Shown: positions 36,018-46,064 of the stretch, piece by piece
Layout of the letters: each line of letters starts with the position of its first letter
Position numbering within the stretch: position 1 is the first letter of the stretch
NCBI RefSeq assembly: GCF_025245835.1
Contig: NZ_JAOBWS010000009.1
Span: 1-64,000 of the forward strand
Direction: 5' to 3'
DNA length: 64,000 nt
Source: Rheinheimera sp. 4Y26
GTDB lineage: Bacteria; Pseudomonadota; Gammaproteobacteria; Enterobacterales; Alteromonadaceae
Made by a program: the position numbers and the translations under genes
Notes under the pieces: generated by a model
Database searches by the model: none
What the model was told of the DNA's origin: nothing
What the model saw: the letters and a program-made list of their open reading frames with translations, nothing else

Positions 36018-36036
36018 AATGATAACAATTGTTATT
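36018..36036. promoter_or_regulatory. Fur box upstream of the TonB receptor
   Basis: AATGATAACAATTGTTATT matches about 15-16 of 18 defined Fur consensus positions by hand and is nearly palindromic. It overlaps the -35 element of the predicted promoter at 36029-36057, the classical arrangement for iron repression. Confidence 0.78.
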
Positions 36037-36057
36037 TGTATGAGCGATAACTATAAT
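36029..36057 (+). promoter_or_regulatory. Predicted sigma-70 promoter of the TonB receptor / PepSY operon
   Basis: -35 TTGTTA (36029-36034), a 17-base spacer, and -10 TATAAT (36052-36057), a perfect -10. It ends 36 bp before the ATG at 36094 and its -35 lies inside the Fur box. Confidence 0.65.
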
Positions 36058-36093
36058 GCCGCTGGTTTTAATGTTGCACCTTTGGAGTAAATA

Positions 36094-38226
36094 ATGCCCG
36101 GCACTCACAACATGATGTATTTAGCAGTTTTGTTGGCGCTTATCCCAGCGTCCGCTCAGGCTGACGATGACAAAGATATGAAGAGCATCGAGCGGATTAC
36201 CGTCACCGGAAGCCGTATTGTCGAAAGTCTGGACGAGGTTCCGGCAAGCATTACTCTTATTGACCAGCAACAACTACAGGAAAATCTTAAGGTCAGTTCC
36301 GAACTGCAAAACCTGCTGGCGCTTGCTGTGCCTGGCATGGCACCAGGTACCGGCAGTACCAGTAATTTTGGTCAAACCTTACGCGGCCGTAATGTGTTGG
36401 TGATGATTGATGGGGTGCCGCAGGACACACCACTACGAAATGGTGGTTTAGGCATTCGTACCTTAGATGCCGCCAGTATTGAACGTATCGAAGTGGTCAA
36501 TGGCGCCACGTCAATTTGGGGCAACGGCGCTGCCGGTGGTGTTATTAACTACATCACCAAAAAACCAACCGAAAATGCTGCCAATGTCATGTTGTCACAG
36601 TCCGTGCGTAGCAGTCTGGTGAAGACCAAAGATAGCCTGGGTTACCGCACTGTCGTTTCGGTGGATGGCACTGAGGGTAAGTTGGGCTATGTCACTAAAC
36701 TATCGCAGGAGAAGTATGGTGTGCAGCGTGACGCCGACGGAGACATTCTGGGCTTGCAATATGGCCTGTCTGACAGTCAGCAACGAGATGCTTTTCTGAA
36801 GTTTGTCTACAGTCTGGACGACAGCCGTTCTATGCAGCTCAGTTACAACTATTATGATTCTGCTCAGGATGCCAATTACCGTGATGTGCCCGGCAATATT
36901 GATTTGGGCGGCAAAACCTACGCTGTACCTCTGACGCAAGGCGAAAGTGCACCGGGCGCACCGCAAGGGCCGGAAGGCAATTACAACCTGATGGCAAAAT
37001 ACCAGGATAATGAACTGTTTAGTCACACTGCTTTGGTTGTGGATGCTTACAGCCAAAAAATCGACAACGTATTTTTCTGGTCGCCCACATTGGCCAATCC
37101 CGAGCAAGGTTTTAATGGCGGTCAGTCGGCAATACTGTCGGAAAAAGACGGCCTGAGAGCGGTGCTGACCAGCAGTGTCGCTTTGGGACAGCTGGATGCC
37201 ACCTTTGTCTATGGGCTGGATATGCTTCAGGATGTGACATCACAACCGCTATTGGACCAGCGTATCTGGGTGCCGGAAATGGACATGGGCTCTCACGCAT
37301 TGTTTGTACAAAGCAAGTGGGAGTTGGGTGACGACTGGACTTTAAAAGCCGGTGCCCGAAACGAGTCGGTCAGTGTCGAAGTGGCAGACTATACCACCTT
37401 AAAATTGTGCACTAATGCCCAAACCTGCTCTACACCATTTGCAGTTTCTGGTGGAGAAATAGATTACGACGCAACAACTTACAATGCTGGTATCCGCTAC
37501 AGATTGTCCAACGCCTTTTCACCTTTTGTCAGCTACTCAGAAGGTTTTGAAGTGCCGGATCTGGGCTTACTGCTGCGAACTGCAACCGTTAAAGATATCA
37601 GTTTGATCCAAAGTGAAGCGTCGGTGGTGAAAAACTATGAAGCCGGATTTAGCAGCGAGCTGGACGCCCTGTATCTGAATATTGCTGTCTATCGCAGTGA
37701 GTCCGAACTCGGCACAGGTAGTCAGTTGGATAAAACCACAGGTATTTACATACCGGTAAGGGCACCCCAAAAAATATGGGGTTATGAAGCATCCGCAGAA
37801 TACCGTTTGTCCGATGCCTGGCAGTTCAGTGCAGCTTATGGCTATACCGAAGGCAAAGACACTAAAAATGATATTTACCTTGGCGCCCGGCAAATCAGTG
37901 CGCCTAAATTAACCAGCTCAGTGCGTTATCTGCCAACTGCCGATCTCAGCTTTAGTATGTATTGGTTGCATGTGTTTAATCGTGACCGTTTTATGCCAAA
38001 CACCCAGGGTTTTTATACAGGCGATCAGGGACCGGTTCATAGTTACGATGTGCTGAACCTGTCAGCCAACTACCAGTTCAATAACTGGCAATTGTTTGGC
38101 GGTATTGAAAACGTGCTGAATGAAGATTATTTCCCGGCGCGTTCCCAATCATTCAGGTACGGTAGCGGCTATAGCGTAAAAGGCATAGGAGCTACTGTTA
38201 ATCTCGGCGTCAGCTACACATTTTGA
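36094..38226 (+). CDS. TonB-dependent receptor, probable staphyloferrin B-type siderophore receptor
   Basis: 710 residues. A signal peptide ends near PASAQA (about residue 23); then a TonB-box/plug start (ERITVTGSR), plug motifs LRGRNVLVMIDGVPQ and IEVVNGATSIWGNGAAGGVINYITKK (in short blocks), and a barrel that ends with the aromatic LGVSYTF. It imports a ferric chelate through the outer membrane with TonB energy. It lies next to, and divergent from, the sbn-type operon, shares Fur-type control, and is coupled to a PepSY protein, so staphyloferrin B (or a close relative) is the likely ligand; that is inference. GGAG sits at good spacing from the ATG. Confidence 0.92.
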   Translation: MPGTHNMMYLAVLLALIPASAQADDDKDMKSIERITVTGSRIVESLDEVPASITLIDQQQLQENLKVSSELQNLLALAVPGMAPGTGSTSNFGQTLRGRNVLVMIDGVPQDTPLRNGGLGIRTLDAASIERIEVVNGATSIWGNGAAGGVINYITKKPTENAANVMLSQSVRSSLVKTKDSLGYRTVVSVDGTEGKLGYVTKLSQEKYGVQRDADGDILGLQYGLSDSQQRDAFLKFVYSLDDSRSMQLSYNYYDSAQDANYRDVPGNIDLGGKTYAVPLTQGESAPGAPQGPEGNYNLMAKYQDNELFSHTALVVDAYSQKIDNVFFWSPTLANPEQGFNGGQSAILSEKDGLRAVLTSSVALGQLDATFVYGLDMLQDVTSQPLLDQRIWVPEMDMGSHALFVQSKWELGDDWTLKAGARNESVSVEVADYTTLKLCTNAQTCSTPFAVSGGEIDYDATTYNAGIRYRLSNAFSPFVSYSEGFEVPDLGLLLRTATVKDISLIQSEASVVKNYEAGFSSELDALYLNIAVYRSESELGTGSQLDKTTGIYIPVRAPQKIWGYEASAEYRLSDAWQFSAAYGYTEGKDTKNDIYLGARQISAPKLTSSVRYLPTADLSFSMYWLHVFNRDRFMPNTQGFYTGDQGPVHSYDVLNLSANYQFNNWQLFGGIENVLNEDYFPARSQSFRYGSGYSVKGIGATVNLGVSYTF

Positions 38227-39365
38227 TGGTGCAGTTAGCTGAAAAATGGTCGGCCATAATCAGGCGTAACAAACCCTGGTACGTCAGTGTGGGGCGTGGC
38301 CGGTTCTGGCACCGGCTGCTAGGGTTCTGGCTTGGCGCAGTGTTACTGCTGGTCTGTTTGACCGGCAGCATTCTGCTGTTTAAAAACCCGTTGCTGCAAT
38401 GGTTATATCCGCAGCTGAATATCAGCCTGGTGGACGACCCTCAGTTACAGGGCCTTGCTCTGGACAGTCTTGATCAGAGGCAATATGCTTTTGTCCGGCT
38501 ACCAAACACCACAAGGCCCTGGCTGGAATTGTCACGGCTGGACGGCACCCTGGAGTACTGGTCTGTGCCGGTTTCCGCAGTCGAAACACCTCGCTTACTG
38601 CTTAGCCGTGCGCCTTATAGTGATCTGCTGGATTGGTGTTATCAGCTGCATTTGTATCTGTTTGTGAAACCCTGGAAACATCAGCTGCTTGGTGTGGTTG
38701 GATTGGCAGCATTGTTATTGCTGGCGACTGGGGTTAAAACACAATGGCCGCGCAACTGGCGTATGCTGAAATTGCCACTGCACGCCCGCACCTTGCCGGC
38801 CATACAGCGTCACCGGCAATGGCATTATGTTATCGCCGTGCTGAGCCTGCCCTTGTTACTGTTGGTGGTCAGTACAGGTACTGCTATAGCGTACAACACA
38901 CAAACCCAACAATTGTTCAGCTGGGTGCTGCAAGACCCCCCTGAGCCCGCAATAAAAGCAGAGCCTGTGTTACCTGCTGTGGCGTTGACGACTTCAGATT
39001 GGCCGCTATGGTTGACCACAGCCCGGCAGTTGGTGCCAGATGCGCAGCTCCGGCTTGCCAGCTTTCGCAAAACTGCAACTGATGTGGTGCAAATGCGTGT
39101 GCAGCTCCCCGAAGAGTGGCACCCAAACGGCCGTTCGGTGATCCGCCTGGCGCCAGATGGCACTGTGCTGTCGCTGCAACGAGCCACAGAATCAGCACCG
39201 GGGCGCCAGCTCAGCCAGTTGATCTACCCACTGCACGTCGCTGCGGTTGGTGGCACCTGGTACTTATGGTTGCTGTTCGGCAGTGGCTGGCTGCCACTTA
39301 CACTCTGGTGGCTCGGAGCTCACTGGCGAAGAGGCCGGCTTCAAAAAGAAAAGCATAGGGGCTAA
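38226..39365 (+). CDS. PepSY-associated membrane protein (PiuB-like, probable ferric-siderophore reductase)
   Basis: About 379 residues with four hydrophobic segments (roughly 27-48, 140-160, 193-215 and 335-360) in the PepSY_TM layout: a helix, a periplasmic PepSY-like domain, then two helices, a second domain and a last helix. Several His residues near membrane ends (HRLLGFW, YQLHLYLFVKPWKH, HYVIAV) could ligate heme, and proteins of this family are implicated in reducing siderophore-bound iron. The start was set at the ATG at 38226, overlapping the receptor stop by one base (TGATG); an in-frame TTG three bases earlier is less likely. It is the second gene of the receptor operon and is followed by a terminator. 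Confidence 0.85.
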   Translation: MVQLAEKWSAIIRRNKPWYVSVGRGRFWHRLLGFWLGAVLLLVCLTGSILLFKNPLLQWLYPQLNISLVDDPQLQGLALDSLDQRQYAFVRLPNTTRPWLELSRLDGTLEYWSVPVSAVETPRLLLSRAPYSDLLDWCYQLHLYLFVKPWKHQLLGVVGLAALLLLATGVKTQWPRNWRMLKLPLHARTLPAIQRHRQWHYVIAVLSLPLLLLVVSTGTAIAYNTQTQQLFSWVLQDPPEPAIKAEPVLPAVALTTSDWPLWLTTARQLVPDAQLRLASFRKTATDVVQMRVQLPEEWHPNGRSVIRLAPDGTVLSLQRATESAPGRQLSQLIYPLHVAAVGGTWYLWLLFGSGWLPLTLWWLGAHWRRGRLQKEKHRG

Positions 39366-39433
39366 TTCTGTCAGGGTGCTGACACAAACTTAACTGGAGA
39401 TAGTCAAAAACCACTTGATCATTCAAGCGTCAA

Positions 39434-39466
39434 AAGCCCCGCTAACGAGGGGCTTCAAGGGTTTTT
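39434..39466. terminator. Bidirectional terminator between PepSY and ssb genes
   Basis: AAGCCCC (39434-39440) pairs with GGGGCTT (39449-39455) across an eight-base loop. T-runs follow on both strands (TTTTT at about 39462 on plus; TTTT on minus). It fits the convergent ends of the PepSY gene and ssb. Confidence 0.8.
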
Positions 39467-39493
39467 AATTAACTTTATTTAAAAACGTACTTG

Positions 39494-40135
39494 CTAGAAC
39501 GGAATATCATCATCAAAGTCGATGCTTGGTTCCATTGGCGCGCGGTTTTGCTGACCAAAGCCACCTTGTTGTGGCTGGTTGTAAGCCTGTTGTGGTGGCG
39601 CCTGGTTATAAGCTGGCTGAGCTGGCGCCTGGTTGTAGGCCGGTTGAGCCGGAGCCTGATTGTATGCGGGCTGCTGTGGCGCCTGGTTGTAGGCTTGTGG
39701 TGCCGGAGCCTGATTATAAGCTGGCTGGGCCGGGGCTTGATTATAAGCCTGTGGTGCCGGCGCCTGATTATAGGCAGGTTGCGCCGCTTGTTGTGGCCGA
39801 CCCTGACTCATGCCTGGTGTAGGTGAAAACACAAAACCCAGTTTGGCATCGAGAATTTCAATCGACAGGTTTAAGCCATTGGCTCCCTGGAACTGACGGA
39901 TACGCTGTTTGTCGCCGCTGACTTCAATAATGGCGCCTTCCACCAGCGCTTGCTGGTAAAACTGAATTTGTGCCGGCGCTTTGGCAAACACCACGGCTTC
40001 GTAGTTACACCACTGTTCCATTTTGGTTTCACGGTCGTAGTACTTCACGCCCAAGCGCAGGCCAAAACCTGTTGATTCACCGGCCTGAAACTGAGTGGCG
40101 GCTTTATTTAACTTGCCTGTAATAGTTGTTGCCAT
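39494..40135 (-). CDS. ssb: Single-stranded DNA-binding protein with repetitive linker
   Basis: 213 residues: an OB-fold region (1-105), a long disordered linker of nine-residue repeats (about 119-188, motif AYNQAPAQP) and the canonical acidic tip DFDDDIPF that docks partner proteins. The OB domain (MATTITGKLN..., FGLRLGVKYYDRET, NYEAVVFAKAP) departs from the usual RGVNKVILVGNLGQDPE start of E. coli-like SSBs, so this may be a divergent or second SSB. It would coat ssDNA in replication and repair. uvrA lies about 6.7 kb away with a YajR-like MFS gene between; no LexA box was found before this gene. Start ATG at 40135. Confidence 0.88.
   Translation of the reverse strand: MATTITGKLNKAATQFQAGESTGFGLRLGVKYYDRETKMEQWCNYEAVVFAKAPAQIQFYQQALVEGAIIEVSGDKQRIRQFQGANGLNLSIEILDAKLGFVFSPTPGMSQGRPQQAAQPAYNQAPAPQAYNQAPAQPAYNQAPAPQAYNQAPQQPAYNQAPAQPAYNQAPAQPAYNQAPPQQAYNQPQQGGFGQQNRAPMEPSIDFDDDIPF
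39572..39775 (-). repeat. 27-bp tandem repeat array coding the SSB linker
   Basis: AYNQ recurs at residues 121, 130, 139, 148, 157, 166, 175 and 184, an exact nine-residue (27-bp) period over about 7.5 units. Codons vary between units, so it is an old, drifting array rather than a fresh expansion. It is inside ssb and is not a CRISPR. Confidence 0.85.
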
Positions 40136-40322
40136 GATTACTTTACCTTCTGATTAATAGTCTGAAGAACTGCTGCCGGGTATTGTTGCCCCTGTGCAGC
40201 ACCGGCTGTACCGGCCAGAGTTTTTCAGTGTGATCCTTGTGCTGACTTCAATCGGGCGCCACTGCTTAACCAAGCGCCCCTGAAATCCAATTTTTGGCGG
40301 TCAAGCCACCTTATCCCGCTTT

Positions 40323-41708
40323 TTATACTGTTGCCGTCCCGGCTTGACCCTGCGCTGAGCCCAACAAAGCCTGTGCCTGTTGCAGATCAAAATCGCCCGG
40401 CGCCACCTTTAAATAACAACGTTGCTCGGCCAGCACCACTGTGGCTTCCTGCACACCGGCAAGCTTGCTTAACTGCGCCACATAAAAATTTGCCGTCCTT
40501 TCATCGGGCACGACCAGCGCAAAGGTCAGTCGTTGTGCCCGGGCAGGCACCACCAGCGAACGGGCAATAAGCAGCCATAGTAAACCAATTCCGGCGGCAA
40601 CCGCAAACACAGCCGACAGGCCAAAATTACCTGAAACAGCACCGCCGATCAGCCCACCAAGGAAAGCCCCAAAAAACTGCGCACTGGCATAAATCCCCAT
40701 GGCGGTGCCTTTTTGGCCAGCAGGCGCAATACGTGATACCAGTGCCGGCATACTGGCTTCCAAATAGTTAAAAGCAACAAAAAACAGCAGCAGCGCACTG
40801 ACACTCAGCCACAACTGCTGACCACTAAACATTAACAATAAACTAACAATCAGCAAGCCGATCGCCAGTAAAAAATAACCTTTTTCCTGTTGTTTGCGCA
40901 TAGCCAGGATCATCATCGGCACCATCAACACAAAAGCGCCGAGCAGCACCGGCAAATACACCTGCCAATGTTGTTCAGAAGCCAGCTGCTGACTTAATAA
41001 CTGTTGTGGCACCACCACAAAAACAGCGGTCAGCATCAGATGCAAAATCAGCACGCCTGTGGTGAGCTGCCATAACTGCGGATGTTTAAATAAATCCAGA
41101 ATAAAACCGGGTTTGGCCAGAGCTTCACTGTCGCTGGCCTGTTGCACTGCTTTAGGCACTAAAAAACTGACAATCAGCACACCACAAAGCGCCAGGCCTG
41201 CGGTAAACCAAAATATGCCACTTAAACCGGCAACTGCGGCGATGAAAGGCCCGGCTATCATCGCTACCGCAAAAGAAAGACCAATAGTGGCGCCAATCAC
41301 CGCCATCACTTTGGGTCTTTGCTCTTCACGGGTTAAATCAGCCGCCAGCGCCAATACAGCGCCGGAAATAGCGCCCATACCTTGCAGCACCCGGCCAAAA
41401 GTCACCATATAAACCGAGTCGGCCAAAGCTGAAACCACTGAACCTACCGCAAATAAACTCAGACCGAGCAACATCACCTGATGCCGGCCCCAACGGTCGG
41501 ATAACCAACCCATCGGAATTTGCAAAACGGCCTGGGTTAAACCATAAGCGCCAATAGCAAGGCCAATCCACAAGGGTGAAAAGCCAATCAAATCTTTGCC
41601 ATAAATGGCAAACACCGGGATCAGCATAAATAAGCCTAACATCCGAAAAGCAAACACCAACGCCAGCGAGATGGCGGTGCGCCGTTCCAGTGCGGTTAAC
41701 TGTTGCAT
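40323..41708 (-). CDS. YajR-like MFS transporter with C-terminal YAM-type domain
   Basis: 461 residues: twelve helices with MFS motif A as GWLSDRWGRHQVMLLG (after helix 2), then a short linker and a ~70-residue soluble domain (LTFALVVPDERTANFYVAQL...) with a ferredoxin-like strand/helix pattern. E. coli YajR is 454 residues with a comparable C-terminal YAM domain, which supports the call. Substrate is unknown. It is 187 bp from ssb and transcribed in the same direction; an MFS gene of this kind is often found between ssb and uvrA in related bacteria (from memory). Confidence 0.85.
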   Translation of the reverse strand: MQQLTALERRTAISLALVFAFRMLGLFMLIPVFAIYGKDLIGFSPLWIGLAIGAYGLTQAVLQIPMGWLSDRWGRHQVMLLGLSLFAVGSVVSALADSVYMVTFGRVLQGMGAISGAVLALAADLTREEQRPKVMAVIGATIGLSFAVAMIAGPFIAAVAGLSGIFWFTAGLALCGVLIVSFLVPKAVQQASDSEALAKPGFILDLFKHPQLWQLTTGVLILHLMLTAVFVVVPQQLLSQQLASEQHWQVYLPVLLGAFVLMVPMMILAMRKQQEKGYFLLAIGLLIVSLLLMFSGQQLWLSVSALLLFFVAFNYLEASMPALVSRIAPAGQKGTAMGIYASAQFFGAFLGGLIGGAVSGNFGLSAVFAVAAGIGLLWLLIARSLVVPARAQRLTFALVVPDERTANFYVAQLSKLAGVQEATVVLAEQRCYLKVAPGDFDLQQAQALLGSAQGQAGTATV

Positions 41709-41811
41709 GAATCTTTAATCTCGTGCTGGACACCGGCGAACGGAAGGCAGCCGGTACAAAAGGGCGGCATTGTAACACAACACTGCTGGCTGCGGGTATG
41801 GCATCAACAAA

Positions 41812-42936
41812 TCAGCGACTGGCAAGTTCCACTCTGCTGCGGCCATTTTGTTTAGCCTGATACATCGCCAGATCGGCGTTTTTCAGCTGACGCGACAAAT
41901 CATAATCCGGGCCAAAGCGCGCAATACCAATGCTCAGCGACAAGGGGGCTCTGCCAGATGGCAACTGCGGCAAGTTGAGTTCAGCCACAGCGGCCAGCAT
42001 CTGCGCCGCGGTGAGCTGCGCCCCGGCCAGGTCGGTATCAGGCAAAAACACTAAAAACTCTTCACCGCCAAAACGGGCCAATAGCTGCGGTGTTTTGAGT
42101 TGTTGTTGCAGGCAGTTGGCCACTGCAATCAAGACTTCATCACCCACATCATGGCCAAACTCATCATTCACTTGCTTAAAATAATCCAGATCCATCAGCA
42201 GCAGCGCTGCAGGCTGCTGTTTTGCCGCCAGCCGCACCAACTGTAAATTCACCGCTTCAAAAAAACCGCGGCGGTTTAACAAAGCCGTCAGCGGGTCGTG
42301 AGTCGCTTCACCTTTCAGCTGCTGCTGATTTTCTTCCAGATAACCAGTCAGCGCAAAAATAGCATAAGCCGCCATAACACCGGGCCAGATGGCCTGAGTA
42401 ACCAGCTGGCTAGACAACAACCAATGTGGCGCCAGCAGCAATAGCACAGAACGTACCAGCACCACCAGCACCCACACCACCAGTGTCAGCGCAAACCAAA
42501 AATCTGAGCGGGTACGTTGTGGTTTATGCCATAACATCAGTCGGATCACCGGCAATAACACCAGCAAAGATGCCACCGTCTGCCCATGCCAGACAAAATG
42601 CTGATATTGCAGCACAGCAAAATAGCTGTACCAAGATGCATGCAACACAAAACCGGCACACAACCAGAATACAGGCAGCGGAACAGCGGCGCGGCGCATG
42701 GCAAAAGCCGCCAGCAACCATAAATTGGCACAGGAAAACAGATTAGAAATCACCACAGCAGCCGGCCATTCAGGCCATAGATAAAACAACCAGCTGATGG
42801 CATCCGCTAAAAAGGCCAGCTGTAAAAAGCCCAGACTGCCCACAGTTTGAGGTTGGCCACGCAGCCGATAACAGGCCAGAAAAAACACCAGCGCCAGCTG
42901 CATCATCCCCAGAATATAAATTTGTTCAGCAGTCAT
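41812..42936 (-). CDS. Membrane-bound GGDEF diguanylate cyclase
   Basis: 374 residues. About seven hydrophobic helices fill residues 1-205; then a GGDEF domain begins at THDPLTALLNRRGF. The catalytic motif is intact (LARFGGEEFLVFLP) with MDLDYFKQVNDEFGHDVGD upstream. The product inhibition RxxD motif five residues before GGEEF is absent (KTPQ), so feedback inhibition by c-di-GMP at that site is unlikely. The protein should make cyclic di-GMP in response to an unknown membrane signal. It is a single gene between the MFS gene and the copper operon. Confidence 0.93.
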   Translation of the reverse strand: MTAEQIYILGMMQLALVFFLACYRLRGQPQTVGSLGFLQLAFLADAISWLFYLWPEWPAAVVISNLFSCANLWLLAAFAMRRAAVPLPVFWLCAGFVLHASWYSYFAVLQYQHFVWHGQTVASLLVLLPVIRLMLWHKPQRTRSDFWFALTLVVWVLVVLVRSVLLLLAPHWLLSSQLVTQAIWPGVMAAYAIFALTGYLEENQQQLKGEATHDPLTALLNRRGFFEAVNLQLVRLAAKQQPAALLLMDLDYFKQVNDEFGHDVGDEVLIAVANCLQQQLKTPQLLARFGGEEFLVFLPDTDLAGAQLTAAQMLAAVAELNLPQLPSGRAPLSLSIGIARFGPDYDLSRQLKNADLAMYQAKQNGRSRVELASR

Positions 42937-43095
42937 AGTGGCGGGAAGTTGAACTCACAGCATTCATGCTTCGAGGTTAGTCGCAGCCGTCTCACAATGC
43001 AATGCAGCGGCTGTCAGCTTGCAGCAAAAAGCCGGACTGCAAAATCACAACCAAAGAAGCAGCTCCGACGCCGCCTGTCAGTCATGACACAACCG

Positions 43096-43515
43096 CTAAA
43101 ACGCTGTGTTGTTGGGCTGCAACAAGGCATCCAAAATGGCACAGTCCGGCGTTTCGTCACCACAACAGGCATCCGACAATTGCTGCAGAATCTGCTGCAT
43201 TTGCTGCAATTGACTGATTTTGACAGCTATTTCAGCCAGATGTTGGCTCGCCAGCTGTTTGACTTCACGGCTGGGCCTGGTTGGGTTTTGCCAGAGCAAC
43301 ATCAGCTCTTTGATCCTGTGACTGGAAAACCCCAAATCCCGTGCCTTACGGATAAAAGCCAGCTGCTGTAACTGCTGCGGGTTATACAGGCGGTAACCTG
43401 CAGCAGTGCGTGTGGTTTTTACCAGCCCCAATTCTTCATAATGGCGGATCATTTTGGCAGACACACCACTTTGGACAGCAGCCTGACCTATGGTGAATAA
43501 GTTTGTGTTGCTCAT
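43096..43515 (-). CDS. cueR: CueR-type MerR-family copper-responsive regulator
   Basis: 139 residues: a MerR winged helix ([25 protein letters not shown]), a dimerisation helix, and the C-terminal metal loop CCGDETPDC; CueR binds Cu(I) with two such cysteines. It activates copA-type promoters by twisting a 19-bp spacer. It overlaps the copA stop by 4 bp, so it is expressed with the pump and a matching promoter is seen before copA, implying autoregulation. Silver and gold are other likely inducers by family knowledge. Confidence 0.92.
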   Translation of the reverse strand: MSNTNLFTIGQAAVQSGVSAKMIRHYEELGLVKTTRTAAGYRLYNPQQLQQLAFIRKARDLGFSSHRIKELMLLWQNPTRPSREVKQLASQHLAEIAVKISQLQQMQQILQQLSDACCGDETPDCAILDALLQPNNTAF

Positions 43516-46001
43516 AAGGCCTCCTGCACTTGCTGTGGCAGAGTTTTTGGCCGCCAGCGTTGTAATAACAGCGCATTACTCACCACCAGCAAACTGCTGC
43601 TGGCCATGGCCGCACCGGCAATCACCGGACTCAGGTAACCCAAAGCTGCCAGTGGAATGCCAAGGCTGTTAAAGATAAAAGCCCAGAATAAATTTTGCTG
43701 AATTTTGCGGTAACTTTGCCGTGAAATTTCCAGCGCCGCGCTGACCAGGCCAGGGTCGCCCCGCATCAGCGTAATAGCGGCAGCGCTCACTGCCACTTCA
43801 GTGCCTGTGGCCATGGCGATCCCCAAATCGGCCTGGGCCAGCGCCGGCGCGTCGTTAATACCGTCCCCTACCATAGCCACCAGCTCTCCCCGCTGCTGAT
43901 ACTGCTGCACCACTTTGGCTTTATCACCGGGCAACATCTCAGCGCTAAACTCGGTAATACCCAGCTGAGCTGCGGTATAACGGGCGCTGGCCTGGCTGTC
44001 GCCGGTCAACATAGCCACTGTCACGCCCTGATGTTGTAAAGCGGCCACCGCTGCTTTGGCTTCTGCTTTGGCCTGGTCGACAAAACAATACAGCGCCAGC
44101 AACTGGTAATGCTCACCTTGCTGCTGCGCCAGCCAGGACACTGAAGCCCCTTCCACTGCAATTAACTCCAGCGGCAAACTCAGACCCAGCTCAGTCAACC
44201 AGCCACCACTGCCCATCAGCAAACTGCGCCCGGCCACTTCACCGCGAATGCCACGGCCAGCCACCACCTGCACCTGAGTCACCGGCAATAACTGCAGCTG
44301 TTGTTGACGGCTATGTTCCAGCACAGCACGCGCCAGCGGATGTTCACTGTGTTGCTGCAAAGAGGCGGCCCACAGTGCGGCTTCTGCTTCAGTACAGGCA
44401 AAGGCCTGCAGTTGTTGCACCACAGGTTTGCCCGCTGTCAGGGTACCAGTTTTATCAAACACCACCAGGGTGATGGCTTTGGCCTGCTCCAGTGCCACCG
44501 CGTTTTTAATTAAAATACCAAAACGGGCGGCGGTGCCGGTACCGGCCATAATAGCGGCTGGAGTGGCCAGACCCAAAGCACAGGGACAGGCGATCACCAG
44601 CACAGCCACTGCATTTAAAATGCCCTGCACCCAGTCACCGGCCAGCCAGCCAAACCCCAGCAGCGTCACCAGCGCAATCAACACCACGGCAGGCACAAAC
44701 ACAGCACTGACTTTATCCACCAACGCCTGCACCGGCGCTTTGGCTCCTTGCGCCTGCTCTACCATGCTGATAATGCGCGACAAGGTCGATTCCGCCCCCA
44801 CTGCAGTGGCCCTGATTTGCAACACGCCGTCCAGATTGACCGAACCGCCTGTGACCTTGCTACCGGCATTTTTGCCAAGCGGCACACTTTCACCACTGAT
44901 CAGCGCTTCATCAACATGGCTGCTGCCACTTTCAACCACCCCATCCACCGGCACTCTGTCACCGGGTTTGACCAGTACTAAATCGCCTTTTTTCACAGCT
45001 CCAGCGGCCATCACCACCCAGTTGTCTTGTGCATCCGCGCCGGCCTGCCAGACCATGGCTTGTGCCGGCTGCAAATTTGCCAATGCACGCAGCGCATCTG
45101 TGGTGTGTTTTTTCGCGCGGTGTTCTAAATATTTCCCGAGCAGCACCAGAGTTAATACAGCGGCGCTGCTTTCAAAATACAAATGTGGCATCACCATCCC
45201 ATGCGCCTGATGGCCACTTTGGGTCAAGCCCCAGCCAGAGTAAGAGTCCCACCATAAATACAAACTTAAAAAATAAGCGGCGCTGGTGCCAATCGACACC
45301 AATAAATCCATATTGCCGGTTTTAGCTTTTAAGGCGCCCCATGCGGCGCGGTAAAAACGGGCGCCAAAATAAAACTGCACCGGGGTCGCCAGCACAAATT
45401 GCCAGAAGGGCGGGAGCATCCATTGTTCTGCTGCCTTTGCGCCCAGCCAGGGTGTGAATAACAGTGCCAGCATCGGCAGCACCAAAGGCAGGGTGAGCAC
45501 TGCGCTGCCAAGCACTGGCCAACTGTCTTGTTGCCAGAAAGGCTTCCGCTGCCCTTGTGCTGTATCAGCAGCGGCGGCGTCACCGCTTGCTGTGGCCGAC
45601 AGTGGGAACTGCGCCTGATAACCGGCTTTTTGTAGCACAGCAGCAAGTGCAGCGTCGTCCACTGCAGATATCAGCGTCAGCTGCGCCTGCTCTGTTGCCA
45701 GATTCACACTGACACTAAGCACCTCCGGTAAAGCCGCCAGCGCTTTTTCCACCCGGCCAACACAAGAAGCACAGCTCATCCCGACCACCGCCAGTTGCTG
45801 CTCTGTCAGCTCCAGCTGATATCCGGCTTGTTGCACAGCTTGCGCCAGCGCAACAGCACTGAGTTGGTCGCCACTGACACTGGCGGTTTCACTGGCCAGA
45901 TTGACCGACACAGCGTTCACACCAGGCACTGCAGCCAGCGCTTTTTCCACCCGACCCACACAAGACATACAACTCATGCCTTTGATTTGTAACCGCATCA
46001 T
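43512..46001 (-). CDS. copA: Copper-exporting P1B-type ATPase
   Basis: About 829 residues with two N-terminal heavy-metal domains (GMSCMSC and GMSCASC), eight membrane helices, the transmembrane metal motif [12 protein letters not shown], the phosphorylation motif [10 protein letters not shown], actuator motif ISGESVP and hinge [11 protein letters not shown]. It pumps Cu(I) to the periplasm. A frame open to 46040 would add 13 residues, but the ATG at 46001 has AAAGGAG at ideal spacing and gives [11 protein letters not shown] as the natural start. It is the first gene of the copA-cueR operon behind a CueR-type promoter. Confidence 0.95.
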   Translation of the reverse strand: MMRLQIKGMSCMSCVGRVEKALAAVPGVNAVSVNLASETASVSGDQLSAVALAQAVQQAGYQLELTEQQLAVVGMSCASCVGRVEKALAALPEVLSVSVNLATEQAQLTLISAVDDAALAAVLQKAGYQAQFPLSATASGDAAAADTAQGQRKPFWQQDSWPVLGSAVLTLPLVLPMLALLFTPWLGAKAAEQWMLPPFWQFVLATPVQFYFGARFYRAAWGALKAKTGNMDLLVSIGTSAAYFLSLYLWWDSYSGWGLTQSGHQAHGMVMPHLYFESSAAVLTLVLLGKYLEHRAKKHTTDALRALANLQPAQAMVWQAGADAQDNWVVMAAGAVKKGDLVLVKPGDRVPVDGVVESGSSHVDEALISGESVPLGKNAGSKVTGGSVNLDGVLQIRATAVGAESTLSRIISMVEQAQGAKAPVQALVDKVSAVFVPAVVLIALVTLLGFGWLAGDWVQGILNAVAVLVIACPCALGLATPAAIMAGTGTAARFGILIKNAVALEQAKAITLVVFDKTGTLTAGKPVVQQLQAFACTEAEAALWAASLQQHSEHPLARAVLEHSRQQQLQLLPVTQVQVVAGRGIRGEVAGRSLLMGSGGWLTELGLSLPLELIAVEGASVSWLAQQQGEHYQLLALYCFVDQAKAEAKAAVAALQHQGVTVAMLTGDSQASARYTAAQLGITEFSAEMLPGDKAKVVQQYQQRGELVAMVGDGINDAPALAQADLGIAMATGTEVAVSAAAITLMRGDPGLVSAALEISRQSYRKIQQNLFWAFIFNSLGIPLAALGYLSPVIAGAAMASSSLLVVSNALLLQRWRPKTLPQQVQEAL

Positions 46002-46064
46002 TTTGTCTCCTTTGTGCCAGCCGGAACCGGCTTTCGCCACACCAAGTTTTGCAACTGTCAGGTG

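Noticed and set aside
39572-39775. Regular 27-bp repeat array considered as CRISPR
   Set aside because: Units are contiguous with no spacers and lie in frame in ssb, coding AYNQAPAQP-like repeats.
40136-40322. Search for a LexA box before ssb
   Set aside because: No CTGT-N8-ACAG found.
44428-45210. Open frame of 260 codons on the plus strand
   Set aside because: Antisense to copA; composition is low-complexity Pro/Ser/Thr typical of shadow frames.
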